In this document: positions 56,566 to 64,000 of the stretch, piece by piece
How the letters are laid out: each line of letters begins with the position of its first letter
Numbering within the stretch: the first letter of the stretch is position 1
Source of the DNA: Pedococcus cremeus
GTDB taxonomy: Bacteria > Actinomycetota > Actinomycetes > Actinomycetales > Dermatophilaceae
Direction of reading: 5' to 3'
Assembly (NCBI RefSeq): GCF_900111375.1
Contig: NZ_FOHB01000006.1
Location: forward strand, 186,001-250,000
DNA length: 64,000 bases
Program-made: the position numbers and the translations under genes
The notes under the pieces: model-generated
Seen by the model: the letters and a program-made list of their open reading frames with translations, nothing else
Told to the model about the DNA's origin: nothing
The model's database searches: none

Positions 56566-58641
56566 TCAGGTCCCGACGTCGGAGGGGTCGACGCGGATGG
56601 TCACGGTCGCCGACTCCTTGTGGGCGCTGCGCACCCCGCGCAGCGCCGCCAGCGCGGAGGCCATGGCCGGCCCGTCGTCGAGCGGCACGCGCACCAGGTG
56701 GCGCAGCGCCTCCTCACCCGCGGGCAGGGGGCCGAGCACCTCTGCGGTGTCCGGCAGTCCCTGCGACTGCAGCGTCTGGAGCGCCTCCTCCAGGGGACGG
56801 CGTGGTGCGGTCAGGGCGGCCATCCGCACCGTCGGGGGCAGCCGCAGCTCGCGCCGCTCGTCGAGCTCACGCTCGGCGAACCAGGCCGGGTCCCAGCGGA
56901 CCAGGGCCTCCACCGGGGGCAGCGTCGTGTGCGTGGGCGCCCCGCAGAGCACCGCCACTCCCCCGTCGGCAGCGCCACGACCGAGCGCCGCTGCGCCGAG
57001 CCAGCGGCGCACCGCCTCCTCGCCGGCTGTCAGGGCGGGGCGGTCGAGCGAGGCCCAGGCATCCAGGAGCAGCACCGCGGCGTAGCCACCGTCAGCGACC
57101 GGCTCGGCACCGGGTGTGGCGATGACCAGGCTGGGCGTGGCCGCAACCTTCTCGAGCACCTCACCCGAACCAGAGGTGTGGACGGGCACGCCCGGGAAGG
57201 CACGCCCGAGCTCCTCGGCCGTGCGTCGTGCCCCGACCACCGACGAGCGCAGCGTGTGCCCGCCGCACCGGGAGCACTCGAAACCGGCGACTCCACGGCC
57301 ACACCACCGGCACGCCGGCGGCGCCCCGAAAGCAGGCAGGGCGATCGGCCCGTGGCACTGCTGGCAGCGGGCCGGTGCCCGGCAGGTCTGGCACGACATC
57401 GACGGCAGGTACCCGCGTCGGGGCACCTGCACGAGCACCGGGCCGCGGGCCAGGGCCTCCTTGGCGGTGCGCCAGGCCAAGGACGGCAGGTGCGCGCTGG
57501 CAGCGGCCGGGTCGCGCTCCAGCTCGACGCCCTCACCGGCCACCCGCACCCGCGGGACGGCTTGGCGCACGGTCGCGGTCGGTGCCTCGATGGGCTTGAC
57601 CACCCCGGTCTGGAGCCACGCCTGGACCGCGGTCGTGCGGGAGAAGCCGGCCGACAGCAACGCGGCACCCGCGAGGCGGGCCCGCTCCGCCAGCACCGCG
57701 CGCACGTGCGGGTAGGGCGCGCGCGGCTCCTCGTGCAGGTCGTCTCCGTCGTCCCACCAGGCCACCAGGCCGAGGTCGCGCACCGGCGCGAAGGCCGCCG
57801 CCCGTGTGCCGACGACCACCTGCACGTGTCCGCGCAGCACCTTCAGCCACGCGGTGTAGCGCGCCTGCGGCCCCTGGTCGGCGGTCAGCCGCACGTGCCG
57901 CCCGGGGCCGAGCGCCGCGGTCAGCGCCGCGTCGACCCGGCGCACGTCCCGGTGGTCGGGCACCACGACGACCGTGCCACGGCCGCCGGCCAGCGTCGCC
58001 CGTGCCGCCTCGGCGAGCGCGGCCGGCCAGTCGGACGCAGGGTCGCCTCCGCTCGGGAGCGCGAGCCACGAGGCGGCAGGGGCCCCACCGCTCTCCAGGT
58101 GCGTGAGGTAGTGGCGCCCCGCCGGGTAGCGGGACCACGCCGAGCGCTCGGCGGCGTCCGGGAGGGCACCCACCTCCGGGGCCTCGGTGGCCAGCGCGCG
58201 CTCCGCCGCGGCGTGCCGCGGCGGGATGGCGAGACGCAGCACGTCACCCAGCGTGCCGGCATACCGCTCGGCGGTGGCGCGGGCGGCGGACAGGACCTCG
58301 GGGACGAGGACGGGCTCGGGTGAGACGACCTTGCGCAGGGGCGTGAGGCGGCCCTCGTGCTCGGCGGCGTCCTTGCGCTCGAGCACGAACCCGTCGAGGT
58401 CCTGCCCGGCGAAGCGCACCTTGACGCGCACGCCGGGCTGGGCCGCCTCATCGAGGGACTCGGGGACGGTGTACTCGAACGGCCGGTCGAGGTGCGCCAG
58501 CCCGGTGTCGACGAGCACCGCCGCCACCGGCAGGTGCGCTGCGGTCGCCTCGGTGGAGGCGGCGCGGCGAGGCTTGCGGGGCAGCGCTGAGCGGATCAGC
58601 TCGAGCTGGCCGCTCGCCTCCTGCCCACCGACGTCACCCAT
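56566..58641 (-). CDS. priA: Primosomal protein N' (PriA), helicase-deficient type
   Basis: 691 residues from the ATG at 58641. An N-terminal DNA-binding domain (about 40-150), a helicase-like core and the zinc-binding Cys cluster ([15 protein letters not shown], then CRWCGRGVAGFECSRCGG) mark it as PriA. The Walker A position reads LALPSGGDPASDW, without GxGKT, and the DEAH-box position reads WWDDGDDLHEE. It therefore probably lacks helicase/ATPase activity, as known for actinobacterial PriA, and may only load replisome proteins. TAGGTT 6 nt upstream predicts a leaderless mRNA. Confidence 0.93.
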   Translation of the reverse strand: MGDVGGQEASGQLELIRSALPRKPRRAASTEATAAHLPVAAVLVDTGLAHLDRPFEYTVPESLDEAAQPGVRVKVRFAGQDLDGFVLERKDAAEHEGRLTPLRKVVSPEPVLVPEVLSAARATAERYAGTLGDVLRLAIPPRHAAAERALATEAPEVGALPDAAERSAWSRYPAGRHYLTHLESGGAPAASWLALPSGGDPASDWPAALAEAARATLAGGRGTVVVVPDHRDVRRVDAALTAALGPGRHVRLTADQGPQARYTAWLKVLRGHVQVVVGTRAAAFAPVRDLGLVAWWDDGDDLHEEPRAPYPHVRAVLAERARLAGAALLSAGFSRTTAVQAWLQTGVVKPIEAPTATVRQAVPRVRVAGEGVELERDPAAASAHLPSLAWRTAKEALARGPVLVQVPRRGYLPSMSCQTCRAPARCQQCHGPIALPAFGAPPACRWCGRGVAGFECSRCGGHTLRSSVVGARRTAEELGRAFPGVPVHTSGSGEVLEKVAATPSLVIATPGAEPVADGGYAAVLLLDAWASLDRPALTAGEEAVRRWLGAAALGRGAADGGVAVLCGAPTHTTLPPVEALVRWDPAWFAERELDERRELRLPPTVRMAALTAPRRPLEEALQTLQSQGLPDTAEVLGPLPAGEEALRHLVRVPLDDGPAMASALAALRGVRSAHKESATVTIRVDPSDVGT

Positions 58642-58647
58642 GCCGCG

Positions 58648-58653
58648 AACCTA
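58648..58653 (-). promoter_or_regulatory. -10 element of priA (leaderless)
   Basis: TAGGTT on the minus strand, 6 nt before the ATG at 58641, in the short space after metK. Confidence 0.55.
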
Positions 58654-58705
58654 GCGGGGCACCCTGACGAGACCCCCGACGGGCGCTGACGGGCACTGCC
58701 GGTGG

Positions 58706-59926
58706 TCAGTCCTTGACCGCGCGCTGCAGCTGCTCCACGCGGTTGGTGCGCTCCCAGGTGAAGGCGTTGTTGATGCCGTCGGCGTGGGTGCGGCCGAAGT
58801 GGCCGTAGGCGGCGGTCGGCTTGTAGATCGGGCGGAGCAGGTCCAGGTCCTCCACGATCGCCAGCGGCCTCAGGTCGAAGACGGTCGAGATCGCCTTCTG
58901 GATCTTGTCGACCGGGGCGCTCTCGGTGCCGAAGGTCTCGACGTAGAGGCCGACCGGCTGGGCCTTGCCGATGGCGTAGGCCACCTGGACCTCGCAGCGA
59001 CGCGCCAGGCCGGCGGCGACGACGTTCTTGGCCACCCAGCGCATCGCGTAGGCGGCGGAGCGGTCCACCTTCGACGGGTCCTTGCCGGAGAACGCGCCAC
59101 CACCGTGGCGGGACATGCCGCCGTAGGTGTCGACGATGATCTTGCGGCCGGTGAGGCCGGCGTCGCCCATCGGGCCGCCGATCTCGAAGCGGCCCGTGGG
59201 GTTGATCAGCGAGCGGTAGCGCGAGACGTCGAGGTCGGTGCCGTGGTCGGCGAGCTCCTCGAGCACCGGGCGGATGACGTGGTGCTCGATGTCCGGGGTG
59301 AGCAGGTCGTCGAGCGAGACGTCGGAGGCGTGCTGGGTCGAGAGCACCACGGTGTCGAGGCGCACCGCGCGCTCACCGTCGTACTCGATGGTGACCTGGG
59401 TCTTGCCGTCCGGGCGGAGGTAGGGAACCTCGCCGGCCTTGCGGACCGCGGAGAGGCGCTCGGAGAGCCGGTGCGCGAGGAAGATCGGCAGCGGCATCAG
59501 CTCGGGGGTGTCCTCGCAGGCGAAGCCGAACATCAGGCCCTGGTCGCCGGCACCCTGCTTGTCGAGCGGGTCGTAGCCGCCGGTGCGGTTCTCGTAGGCG
59601 GTGTCGACGCCCTGGGCGATGTCGGGGCTCTGCTGGCCGATGGAGACCTCCACGCCGCAGGACTCGCCGTCGAAGCCCTTGGTCGAGGAGTCGTAGCCGA
59701 TCGCGAGCACGGTGTCGCGGACGATGCGCGGGATCTCGACGTACGCCTCCGTCGTCACCTCGCCGGCCACGTGCACCAGGCCCGTGGTGACCATGGTCTC
59801 GACGGCGACACGGCTGCCCGGGTCCTGTTCGAGCATGGCGTCGAGGATCGAGTCCGAGATCTGGTCACAGATCTTGTCGGGGTGTCCCTCGGTGACGGAC
59901 TCGGACGTGAACAGGCGTGCGGACAC
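58706..59926 (-). CDS. metK: S-adenosylmethionine synthetase
   Basis: 406 residues. [17 protein letters not shown], the ATP-binding hexapeptide [10 protein letters not shown] and the P-loop-like [19 protein letters not shown] are all intact. Makes SAM from methionine and ATP. GTG start at 59926 preceded by AAGGAG. A TAGACT -10 element at 59997-60002 gives a leader of about 65 nt, too short and without motifs for a SAM riboswitch. Confidence 0.98.
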   Translation of the reverse strand: MSARLFTSESVTEGHPDKICDQISDSILDAMLEQDPGSRVAVETMVTTGLVHVAGEVTTEAYVEIPRIVRDTVLAIGYDSSTKGFDGESCGVEVSIGQQSPDIAQGVDTAYENRTGGYDPLDKQGAGDQGLMFGFACEDTPELMPLPIFLAHRLSERLSAVRKAGEVPYLRPDGKTQVTIEYDGERAVRLDTVVLSTQHASDVSLDDLLTPDIEHHVIRPVLEELADHGTDLDVSRYRSLINPTGRFEIGGPMGDAGLTGRKIIVDTYGGMSRHGGGAFSGKDPSKVDRSAAYAMRWVAKNVVAAGLARRCEVQVAYAIGKAQPVGLYVETFGTESAPVDKIQKAISTVFDLRPLAIVEDLDLLRPIYKPTAAYGHFGRTHADGINNAFTWERTNRVEQLQRAVKD

Positions 59927-59996
59927 CCGGCATCTCCTTCGTGGCAGCGGCTGCTGGCTTCACCGGCGCAGGCGTGGCCCACGCAGGCTGCGGGCG

Positions 59997-60002
59997 AGTC
60001 TA
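59997..60002 (-). promoter_or_regulatory. -10 element of metK
   Basis: TAGACT on the minus strand, 70 nt before the metK start and 7 nt past the coaBC stop codon. Confidence 0.45.
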
Positions 60003-60009
60003 GCCGTGC

Positions 60010-61290
60010 CTACAGGATCTGCTGAACGGCGTCCCACACCGCGGCGGCGACGTCCTCCTTGGAGGCGGGCCCGGCGTCGACGACGTGCGAGGACCCCTGG
60101 CGCAGGATGTGCACCGTGTTCTCGTCCTGGCCGAAGGTCTTGGTCTCGCCGACCTCGTTCACCACGAGGAGGTCGCAGCCCTTGCGGGCCAGCTTGGTGC
60201 GACCGTGGTCGAGCACGGACCCGGTCTCGTCGCCGGTCTCGGCGGCGAACCCCACGATCACCGGGGAGGCCTCGTCGCCACGGGCGGCGACCAGCTCGGC
60301 GAGGATGTCGGGGTTGCGGACCAGCTCGATGGTCGGCGCCTCGTCGGGCGCGGTCACGTCGTGCGTCTTCTTGATCTTGCTGGCGGCGTAGGCCTTGGGC
60401 CGGAAGTCGGCGACGGCCGCAGCCATGACGACGACGTCGGCGTCCGCTGCGGCCTTCTCGACCGCCAGCTGGAGCTCCAGCGCCGTCTGCACCCGCACCA
60501 CGGTTACTCCCTCCGGGGCCGTCAGCGCCGTGTTGGCCGCGACCAGCGTCACGTCCGCGCCCCGCCGGGCGGCCACCGTGGCCAGGGCGTAGCCCTGCTT
60601 GCCGGACGACCGGTTGCCGAGGAACCGCACCGGGTCCAGCGGCTCGCGCGTGCCGCCGGCCGAGACGACGACGCGGCGGCCGGCGAGCGGCTGCGCCGCT
60701 GCCGCCCCAGCCTGGTCGGCTATGCCGCCGGGCTCGGTGCCCCGCCCACCGGGCGGGAAGTGGCGGTGCGCCAGCATGCGCTCGCACACGGCATACAGTT
60801 CCTCCGGCTCCGGGAGGCGGCCAGAGCCGGTGTCGGCGCCGGTGAGGCGCCCGGAGGCCGGCGGGATCACGTGCACCCCGCGCTCGGTGAGGGTGGCGAC
60901 GTTGGCCTGCGTGGCGGCGTGCTCCCACATCTCGGTGTGCATCGCAGGTGCCAGCACCACCGGGCAGCGGGCGGTCAGCAGCGTGGTGGTGAGCAGGTCG
61001 TCGGCCATGCCGGCCGCGGCCTTCGCCAGCAGGTCGGCCGTCGCAGGCGCCACGACGACGAGGTCAGCACCCTGGCCGAGGCGGACGTGCGGCACCTCGT
61101 GCACCGACGTCCAGACGTCGGTCTGCACCGGCTTGCCCGACAGCGCCGCCCAGGTGGGCGCGCCGACGAACTTCAGGGCCGACGCGGTCGGCACGACGGT
61201 GACGTCGTGCCCGGACTCGGTGAACAGGCGCAGCAGGGAGCAGGCCTTGTAGGCGGCGATGCCCCCACTGACCCCCAGGATGACGCGCAC
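60010..61290 (-). CDS. coaBC: Bifunctional phosphopantothenoylcysteine decarboxylase/synthetase
   Basis: 426 residues. CoaC (about 1-185): FMN flavoprotein with VSGGIAAYKAC and the active-site PAMHTEMWEH. CoaB (about 210-426): NRSSGKQGYALA, AAVADFRPKAYAASKIKK and GFAAETGD. It makes 4'-phosphopantetheine from phosphopantothenate, cysteine and a nucleotide triphosphate. GTG start; 35 nt after rpoZ. Confidence 0.97.
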   Translation of the reverse strand: MRVILGVSGGIAAYKACSLLRLFTESGHDVTVVPTASALKFVGAPTWAALSGKPVQTDVWTSVHEVPHVRLGQGADLVVVAPATADLLAKAAAGMADDLLTTTLLTARCPVVLAPAMHTEMWEHAATQANVATLTERGVHVIPPASGRLTGADTGSGRLPEPEELYAVCERMLAHRHFPPGGRGTEPGGIADQAGAAAAQPLAGRRVVVSAGGTREPLDPVRFLGNRSSGKQGYALATVAARRGADVTLVAANTALTAPEGVTVVRVQTALELQLAVEKAAADADVVVMAAAVADFRPKAYAASKIKKTHDVTAPDEAPTIELVRNPDILAELVAARGDEASPVIVGFAAETGDETGSVLDHGRTKLARKGCDLLVVNEVGETKTFGQDENTVHILRQGSSHVVDAGPASKEDVAAAVWDAVQQIL

Positions 61291-61325
61291 GTCGCTGTGC
61301 TCTCAGCCCCCGCAGTCCTGCCGGG

Positions 61326-61589
61326 TCAGCTCTCGATGGGCTCGGAGGTGAGCAGGCCCTCGTTGATCTCGCGCAGCGCGATGGACATCGGCTTCTCGTG
61401 CACCTGGGCGTCGACGAGCGGGCCGACGTACTCGAGCAGGCCCTCCTGGAGCTGGGAGTAGTACGCGTTGATCTGGCGGGCGCGCTTGGCCGAGTAGATG
61501 ACGAGGGCGTACTTGGAGTCGGCCTTCTCCAGCAGGTCGTCGATCGGCGGGTTGGTGATGCCGATGGGGTTCGCGACGGTTCCAGACAC
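61326..61589 (-). CDS. rpoZ: RNA polymerase omega subunit
   Basis: 87 residues from a GTG. Omega core [20 protein letters not shown] with [10 protein letters not shown] and the C-terminal [15 protein letters not shown]. It stabilises the beta' subunit in RNA polymerase. Gene order gmk-rpoZ-coaBC is standard. Confidence 0.96.
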   Translation of the reverse strand: MSGTVANPIGITNPPIDDLLEKADSKYALVIYSAKRARQINAYYSQLQEGLLEYVGPLVDAQVHEKPMSIALREINEGLLTSEPIES

Positions 61590-61654
61590 GTGGATGCTCT
61601 CGATCTGTTAGGGGTGGGGGCTGGTGTGCCCGCGGTCGTGGTCGGTGGGGTCGC

Positions 61655-62215
61655 CTAGTGCGACCGCATCAATGATACGAGCTGTTCGGCCGCATGCCGA
61701 ACCTCGTCGTTGACGATGGTGACGTCGAACTCCGCGGCGGCCTCCAGCTCGCGCCGCGCGGTGGCCAGCCGGGCCTCGCGCTCCTCCTCGTCCTCGGTGC
61801 CCCTGCCGACCAGGCGCCGGACCAGCTCGTCCCAGCTCGGCGGGGCGAGGAAGACGAACAGAGCCTCGGGCATGGCCTCGCGCACCTGGCGGGCGCCCTG
61901 CAGGTCGATCTCCAGCAGCGCCATGCGTCCCTGGGACAGTGCCTCCTCGACCGGCCTCCGCGGGGTGCCGTAGCTGGCGCGACCGTGCACGACCGCCCAC
62001 TCGAGGAGCTCGCCGGCCTCGCGCATCCGCTCGAACTCGGCCTCGTCGACGAAGTGGTAGTGCACCCCGTCGCACTCCCCCGGCCGCGGCCGGCGGGTGG
62101 TCGCCGACACCGAGAGCCACACCTCGGGAAAGTGCTCGCGGATGTAGGCAGCGATGGTGCCCTTGCCGACGGCGGTCGGCCCGGCGAGGACGACCAGGCG
62201 GTGCGGGTGGCTCAC
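61655..62215 (-). CDS. gmk: Guanylate kinase
   Basis: 186 residues. P-loop [17 protein letters not shown]-binding [20 protein letters not shown] and the lid region ([20 protein letters not shown]). Converts GMP to GDP. GTG start overlapping the mihF stop by 4 nt. Confidence 0.97.
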   Translation of the reverse strand: MSHPHRLVVLAGPTAVGKGTIAAYIREHFPEVWLSVSATTRRPRPGECDGVHYHFVDEAEFERMREAGELLEWAVVHGRASYGTPRRPVEEALSQGRMALLEIDLQGARQVREAMPEALFVFLAPPSWDELVRRLVGRGTEDEEEREARLATARRELEAAAEFDVTIVNDEVRHAAEQLVSLMRSH

Positions 62216-62529
62216 GCCTGGTCGAAGCGGGACAGCAGGGCGGAGATCTGGTTCTGGCCCAGACCCCGCACGCGCCGGCTCTCGGAGATGCCGACCTCTT
62301 CCATGATCTGGCGGGCCCGCACCCGGCCGACGCCGGGCATCGACTCGAGCAGCGCCGAGACCTTCATCTTGCCCACGACGTCGTTGTCCTTGCCGTCGGC
62401 GATGACGTCCTTGAGGGAGCCCTGGGCGTACTTCAGCCGGTTCTTGACCGCTGCGCGCTCACGGCGGGCGACGGCGGCCTTTTCCAGGGCTGCGGCCCTC
62501 TGCTCCGGGGTCAGCGGGGGAAGGGCCAC
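62212..62529 (-). CDS. mihF: Actinobacterial integration host factor
   Basis: 105 residues from the GTG at 62529 with GAGGAG 8 nt upstream. Matches the S13-like-fold nucleoid protein of actinobacteria: [40 protein letters not shown] (helix-two-turn-helix) and [17 protein letters not shown]. It binds DNA without strong sequence preference and stabilises nucleoid structure; unrelated to E. coli IHF. Confidence 0.95.
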   Translation of the reverse strand: MALPPLTPEQRAAALEKAAVARRERAAVKNRLKYAQGSLKDVIADGKDNDVVGKMKVSALLESMPGVGRVRARQIMEEVGISESRRVRGLGQNQISALLSRFDQA

Positions 62530-62584
62530 GGTGAGAACTCCTCGGTCGGGGCGGCGACAGCCGCGGGTCTTGGGCTGGCTTGCG

Positions 62585-62590
62585 ACTCTA
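62585..62590 (-). promoter_or_regulatory. Possible -10 element of mihF
   Basis: TAGAGT on the minus strand, leaving a leader of about 50 nt with the GAGGAG site. No clear -35. Confidence 0.4.
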
Positions 62591-62642
62591 GCAATGCCGG
62601 GCGCCCTCGCGCCTCCCGGGGATCCGCCCCCGAGGCGGTCGA

Positions 62643-62690
62643 CGGCCCCGCTCCGCCCCTGGGCCAACGTCGTCGGCCCGGCTCCGCCCT
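62643..62690. repeat. Imperfect 31-bp-period duplication at the pyrF 3' end
   Basis: The 16-17 nt segments starting at 62643 and 62674 are near-identical; the second runs into the pyrF stop codon. Confidence 0.45.
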
Positions 62691-63564
62691 ACGCCAGCAG
62701 CTCCCGCAGCCCCTCAGCGGACTCGAGCGCCTTGGAGCGCAGGGCGGCGACGTCGGGCCCGGCGGCCAGCACCTCGCGGCTCGAGGTCGCCAGCACGTGC
62801 GGCAGGGCCGAGCCGAAGACCCGCCGCAGGTCGTCGGCGGTGCCGCCCTGCGCGCCGATCCCGGGCGCCAGGAGGGGCGCGTTCGCGGAGGCGAGGTCGA
62901 GCTCCAGGTGCTCGACCGCGGAGCCCGTCGTGGCACCCACGACCATGCCGACGCTCCCGAGCTGGCCCTTGCGAGCCGCCTTCCGGTTGTCCTCGCGGAC
63001 CGCGTTGACGATGCCGCCGGCCACCGAGGCTCCCGGGCCCCCGGCGTGCTGCACCGAGGCGCCCTCGGGGTTCGAGGTCAGGGCCAGGACGAAGACACCG
63101 CGACCGGTGCCGAGCGCCGTGTCGATGGCGGGTCGCAGCGAGCCGTAGCCGAGGTAGGGGCTGAGCGTGACCGCGTCGGCGCGCAGGGGCGCGTGGTCGG
63201 AGAGGTACGCCACGGCATACGCCGCCATGGTCGAACCGATGTCACCCCGCTTGGCGTCGAGGACCGTCAGGGTCCCGGCCTCCCGCAGGGCGCCAAGGGC
63301 CTTCTCCAGCACTGCGATGCCTGCGGATCCGAACTGCTCGTAGAACGCCGACTGCGGCTTCACCGCGGCCACGGTGCCGGCGAAGGCCTCGACGCAGCTC
63401 ATGGTGAAGCGCTCCAGGCCCTCCGGCGTGTGCGGCAGGTCCCACTGGTCGAACAGGCCCGGGTGCGGGTCGATGCCCACGCACAGCGGCCCGTGCGCCT
63501 CCATGGCCGCCTGGAGCCGGGCCCCGAAACCGGGCCGCTCGATGGTCACCTCGTCGTCTGCCAT
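62689..63564 (-). CDS. pyrF: Orotidine 5'-phosphate decarboxylase (type 2)
   Basis: 291 residues from the ATG at 63564, which begins one base after the pyrD stop codon. The active-site motif VLDAKRGDIGSTMAAYA and CVGIDPHPGLFDQW define the long (type 2) OMP decarboxylase found in actinobacteria. It completes UMP synthesis. Confidence 0.96.
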   Translation of the reverse strand: MADDEVTIERPGFGARLQAAMEAHGPLCVGIDPHPGLFDQWDLPHTPEGLERFTMSCVEAFAGTVAAVKPQSAFYEQFGSAGIAVLEKALGALREAGTLTVLDAKRGDIGSTMAAYAVAYLSDHAPLRADAVTLSPYLGYGSLRPAIDTALGTGRGVFVLALTSNPEGASVQHAGGPGASVAGGIVNAVREDNRKAARKGQLGSVGMVVGATTGSAVEHLELDLASANAPLLAPGIGAQGGTADDLRRVFGSALPHVLATSSREVLAAGPDVAALRSKALESAEGLRELLA

Positions 63565-63565
63565 G

Positions 63566-64000
63566 TCATCCCACCCTCTCGTGTGCGATGCCCACCACGT
63601 CGGTGAAGCGGGCAAACCCCTTGTCCTGCAACAGGTCTCGCAACTCTCGACCGACGCGCACGGGCGCGGTCGGGTCGTTGAACGTCGCGGTGCCGACCTG
63701 AACGGCGCTGGCCCCGGCGGCGACGAGCTCGAGGGCGTCGCGACCGGTGCGCACTCCCCCGACGCCGACGATCGGCACGAAGGGCAGCCGGCCCTGCAGC
63801 ATCGCGGCACGCACCTGCCAGATGGCCCGCACGGCGACCGGCCGCACGGCGGGGCCGGACAGCCCACCGGTGACGCCGCCGAGCTGCGGGCGGAGCAGGT
63901 CGGTGTCGATGACCATGCCGAGCAGGGTGTTGATCATGGTGAGCCCGTCGGCGCCGGCCTTCACGGCTGCCTGCGCGATGGTCACGATGTCGGTGACGTC
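63566..64000 (-). CDS. pyrD: Dihydroorotate dehydrogenase, C-terminal part (class 1B)
   Basis: Cut by the right edge; 144 C-terminal residues are visible. NTLLGMVIDTDLLRPQLGG followed by TGGLSGPAVRPVAVRAIW and the FMN-phosphate site VGVGGVRTGRDALELVAAGA identify a class 1 enzyme of the 1B type, which usually works with the PyrK electron-transfer subunit (expected just outside the window). Oxidises dihydroorotate to orotate. Coupled to pyrF (TGA C ATG). Confidence 0.92.
   Translation of the reverse strand, partial: DVTDIVTIAQAAVKAGADGLTMINTLLGMVIDTDLLRPQLGGVTGGLSGPAVRPVAVRAIWQVRAAMLQGRLPFVPIVGVGGVRTGRDALELVAAGASAVQVGTATFNDPTAPVRVGRELRDLLQDKGFARFTDVVGIAHERVG

Noticed and set aside
59927-60009. 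SAM riboswitch upstream of metK
   Set aside because: The leader is only about 70 nt and shows none of the conserved SAM aptamer blocks.

Overview
The window is a high-GC (roughly 70% or more), densely packed stretch of chromosome from an actinobacterium. Gene order is the actinobacterial housekeeping order: pyrD-pyrF-mihF-gmk-rpoZ-coaBC-metK-priA, def-fmt-rsmB, rpe-rib operon-hisE-hisG, hisF/hisI-trpE-trpC-trpB-trpA-lgt, gltBD-pyk, pdtaR and polA. The accessory proteins (DUF222/HNH, HGxxPAAW, TIGR03085, SigE-family sigma, MauE-DsbA pair) fit Micrococcales, and a member of the Intrasporangiaceae is my best guess. That family placement is inference. I see no phage, IS element, plasmid function or CRISPR array.

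Layout, left to right. 1-1.5 kb: end of dprE1 and dprE2 (arabinose donor synthesis). 1.6-6 kb: lipoprotein hydrolase and polA. 6-12.4 kb: a looser region of small genes (thioesterase, VOC proteins, acetyltransferase, DUF554, ANTAR regulator pdtaR, EEP hydrolase, nucleotidyltransferase) closed by tRNA-Leu(CAA). 12.5-20.2 kb: pyk and gltBD (carbon/nitrogen junction). 20.4-28.9 kb: hisI-trpE, three small membrane proteins, trpCBA, MauE-DsbA, lgt, all leftward. 29.1-34.3 kb: an inserted block (VOC protein, heterodimeric ABC exporter, TIGR03085 protein) that separates hisI from hisF. 35-42 kb: mostly rightward accessory genes (kinase-like, hydrolase, DUF222/HNH, DUF4287, FUSC, MFS). 42-48 kb: FMN-riboswitch-controlled ribD-ribE-ribM-ribBA-ribH running directly into hisE-hisG. 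48-52.8 kb: rpe, a repeat protein, a PLP gamma-lyase/synthase with divergent Lrp regulator, and a sigma factor with membrane partner. 52.8-64 kb: rsmB-fmt-def, priA, metK, coaBC, rpoZ, gmk, mihF, pyrF and the end of pyrD.

Three DNA-level patterns stand out beyond the genes. (1) The octamer GTATGCCG occurs 35 times by hand count (17 on one strand, 18 on the other), about 17-fold over a simple base-composition expectation. It appears in several reading frames and in intergenic palindromes, like an uptake-type or other highly iterated signal. (2) At least 17 genes have a -10-like hexamer placed exactly 6-7 nt before the start codon, which predicts leaderless mRNAs and fixes several start codons. 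(3) Many gene 3' ends carry short tandem duplications (18-43 bp) that copy the stop codon and flanking sequence.
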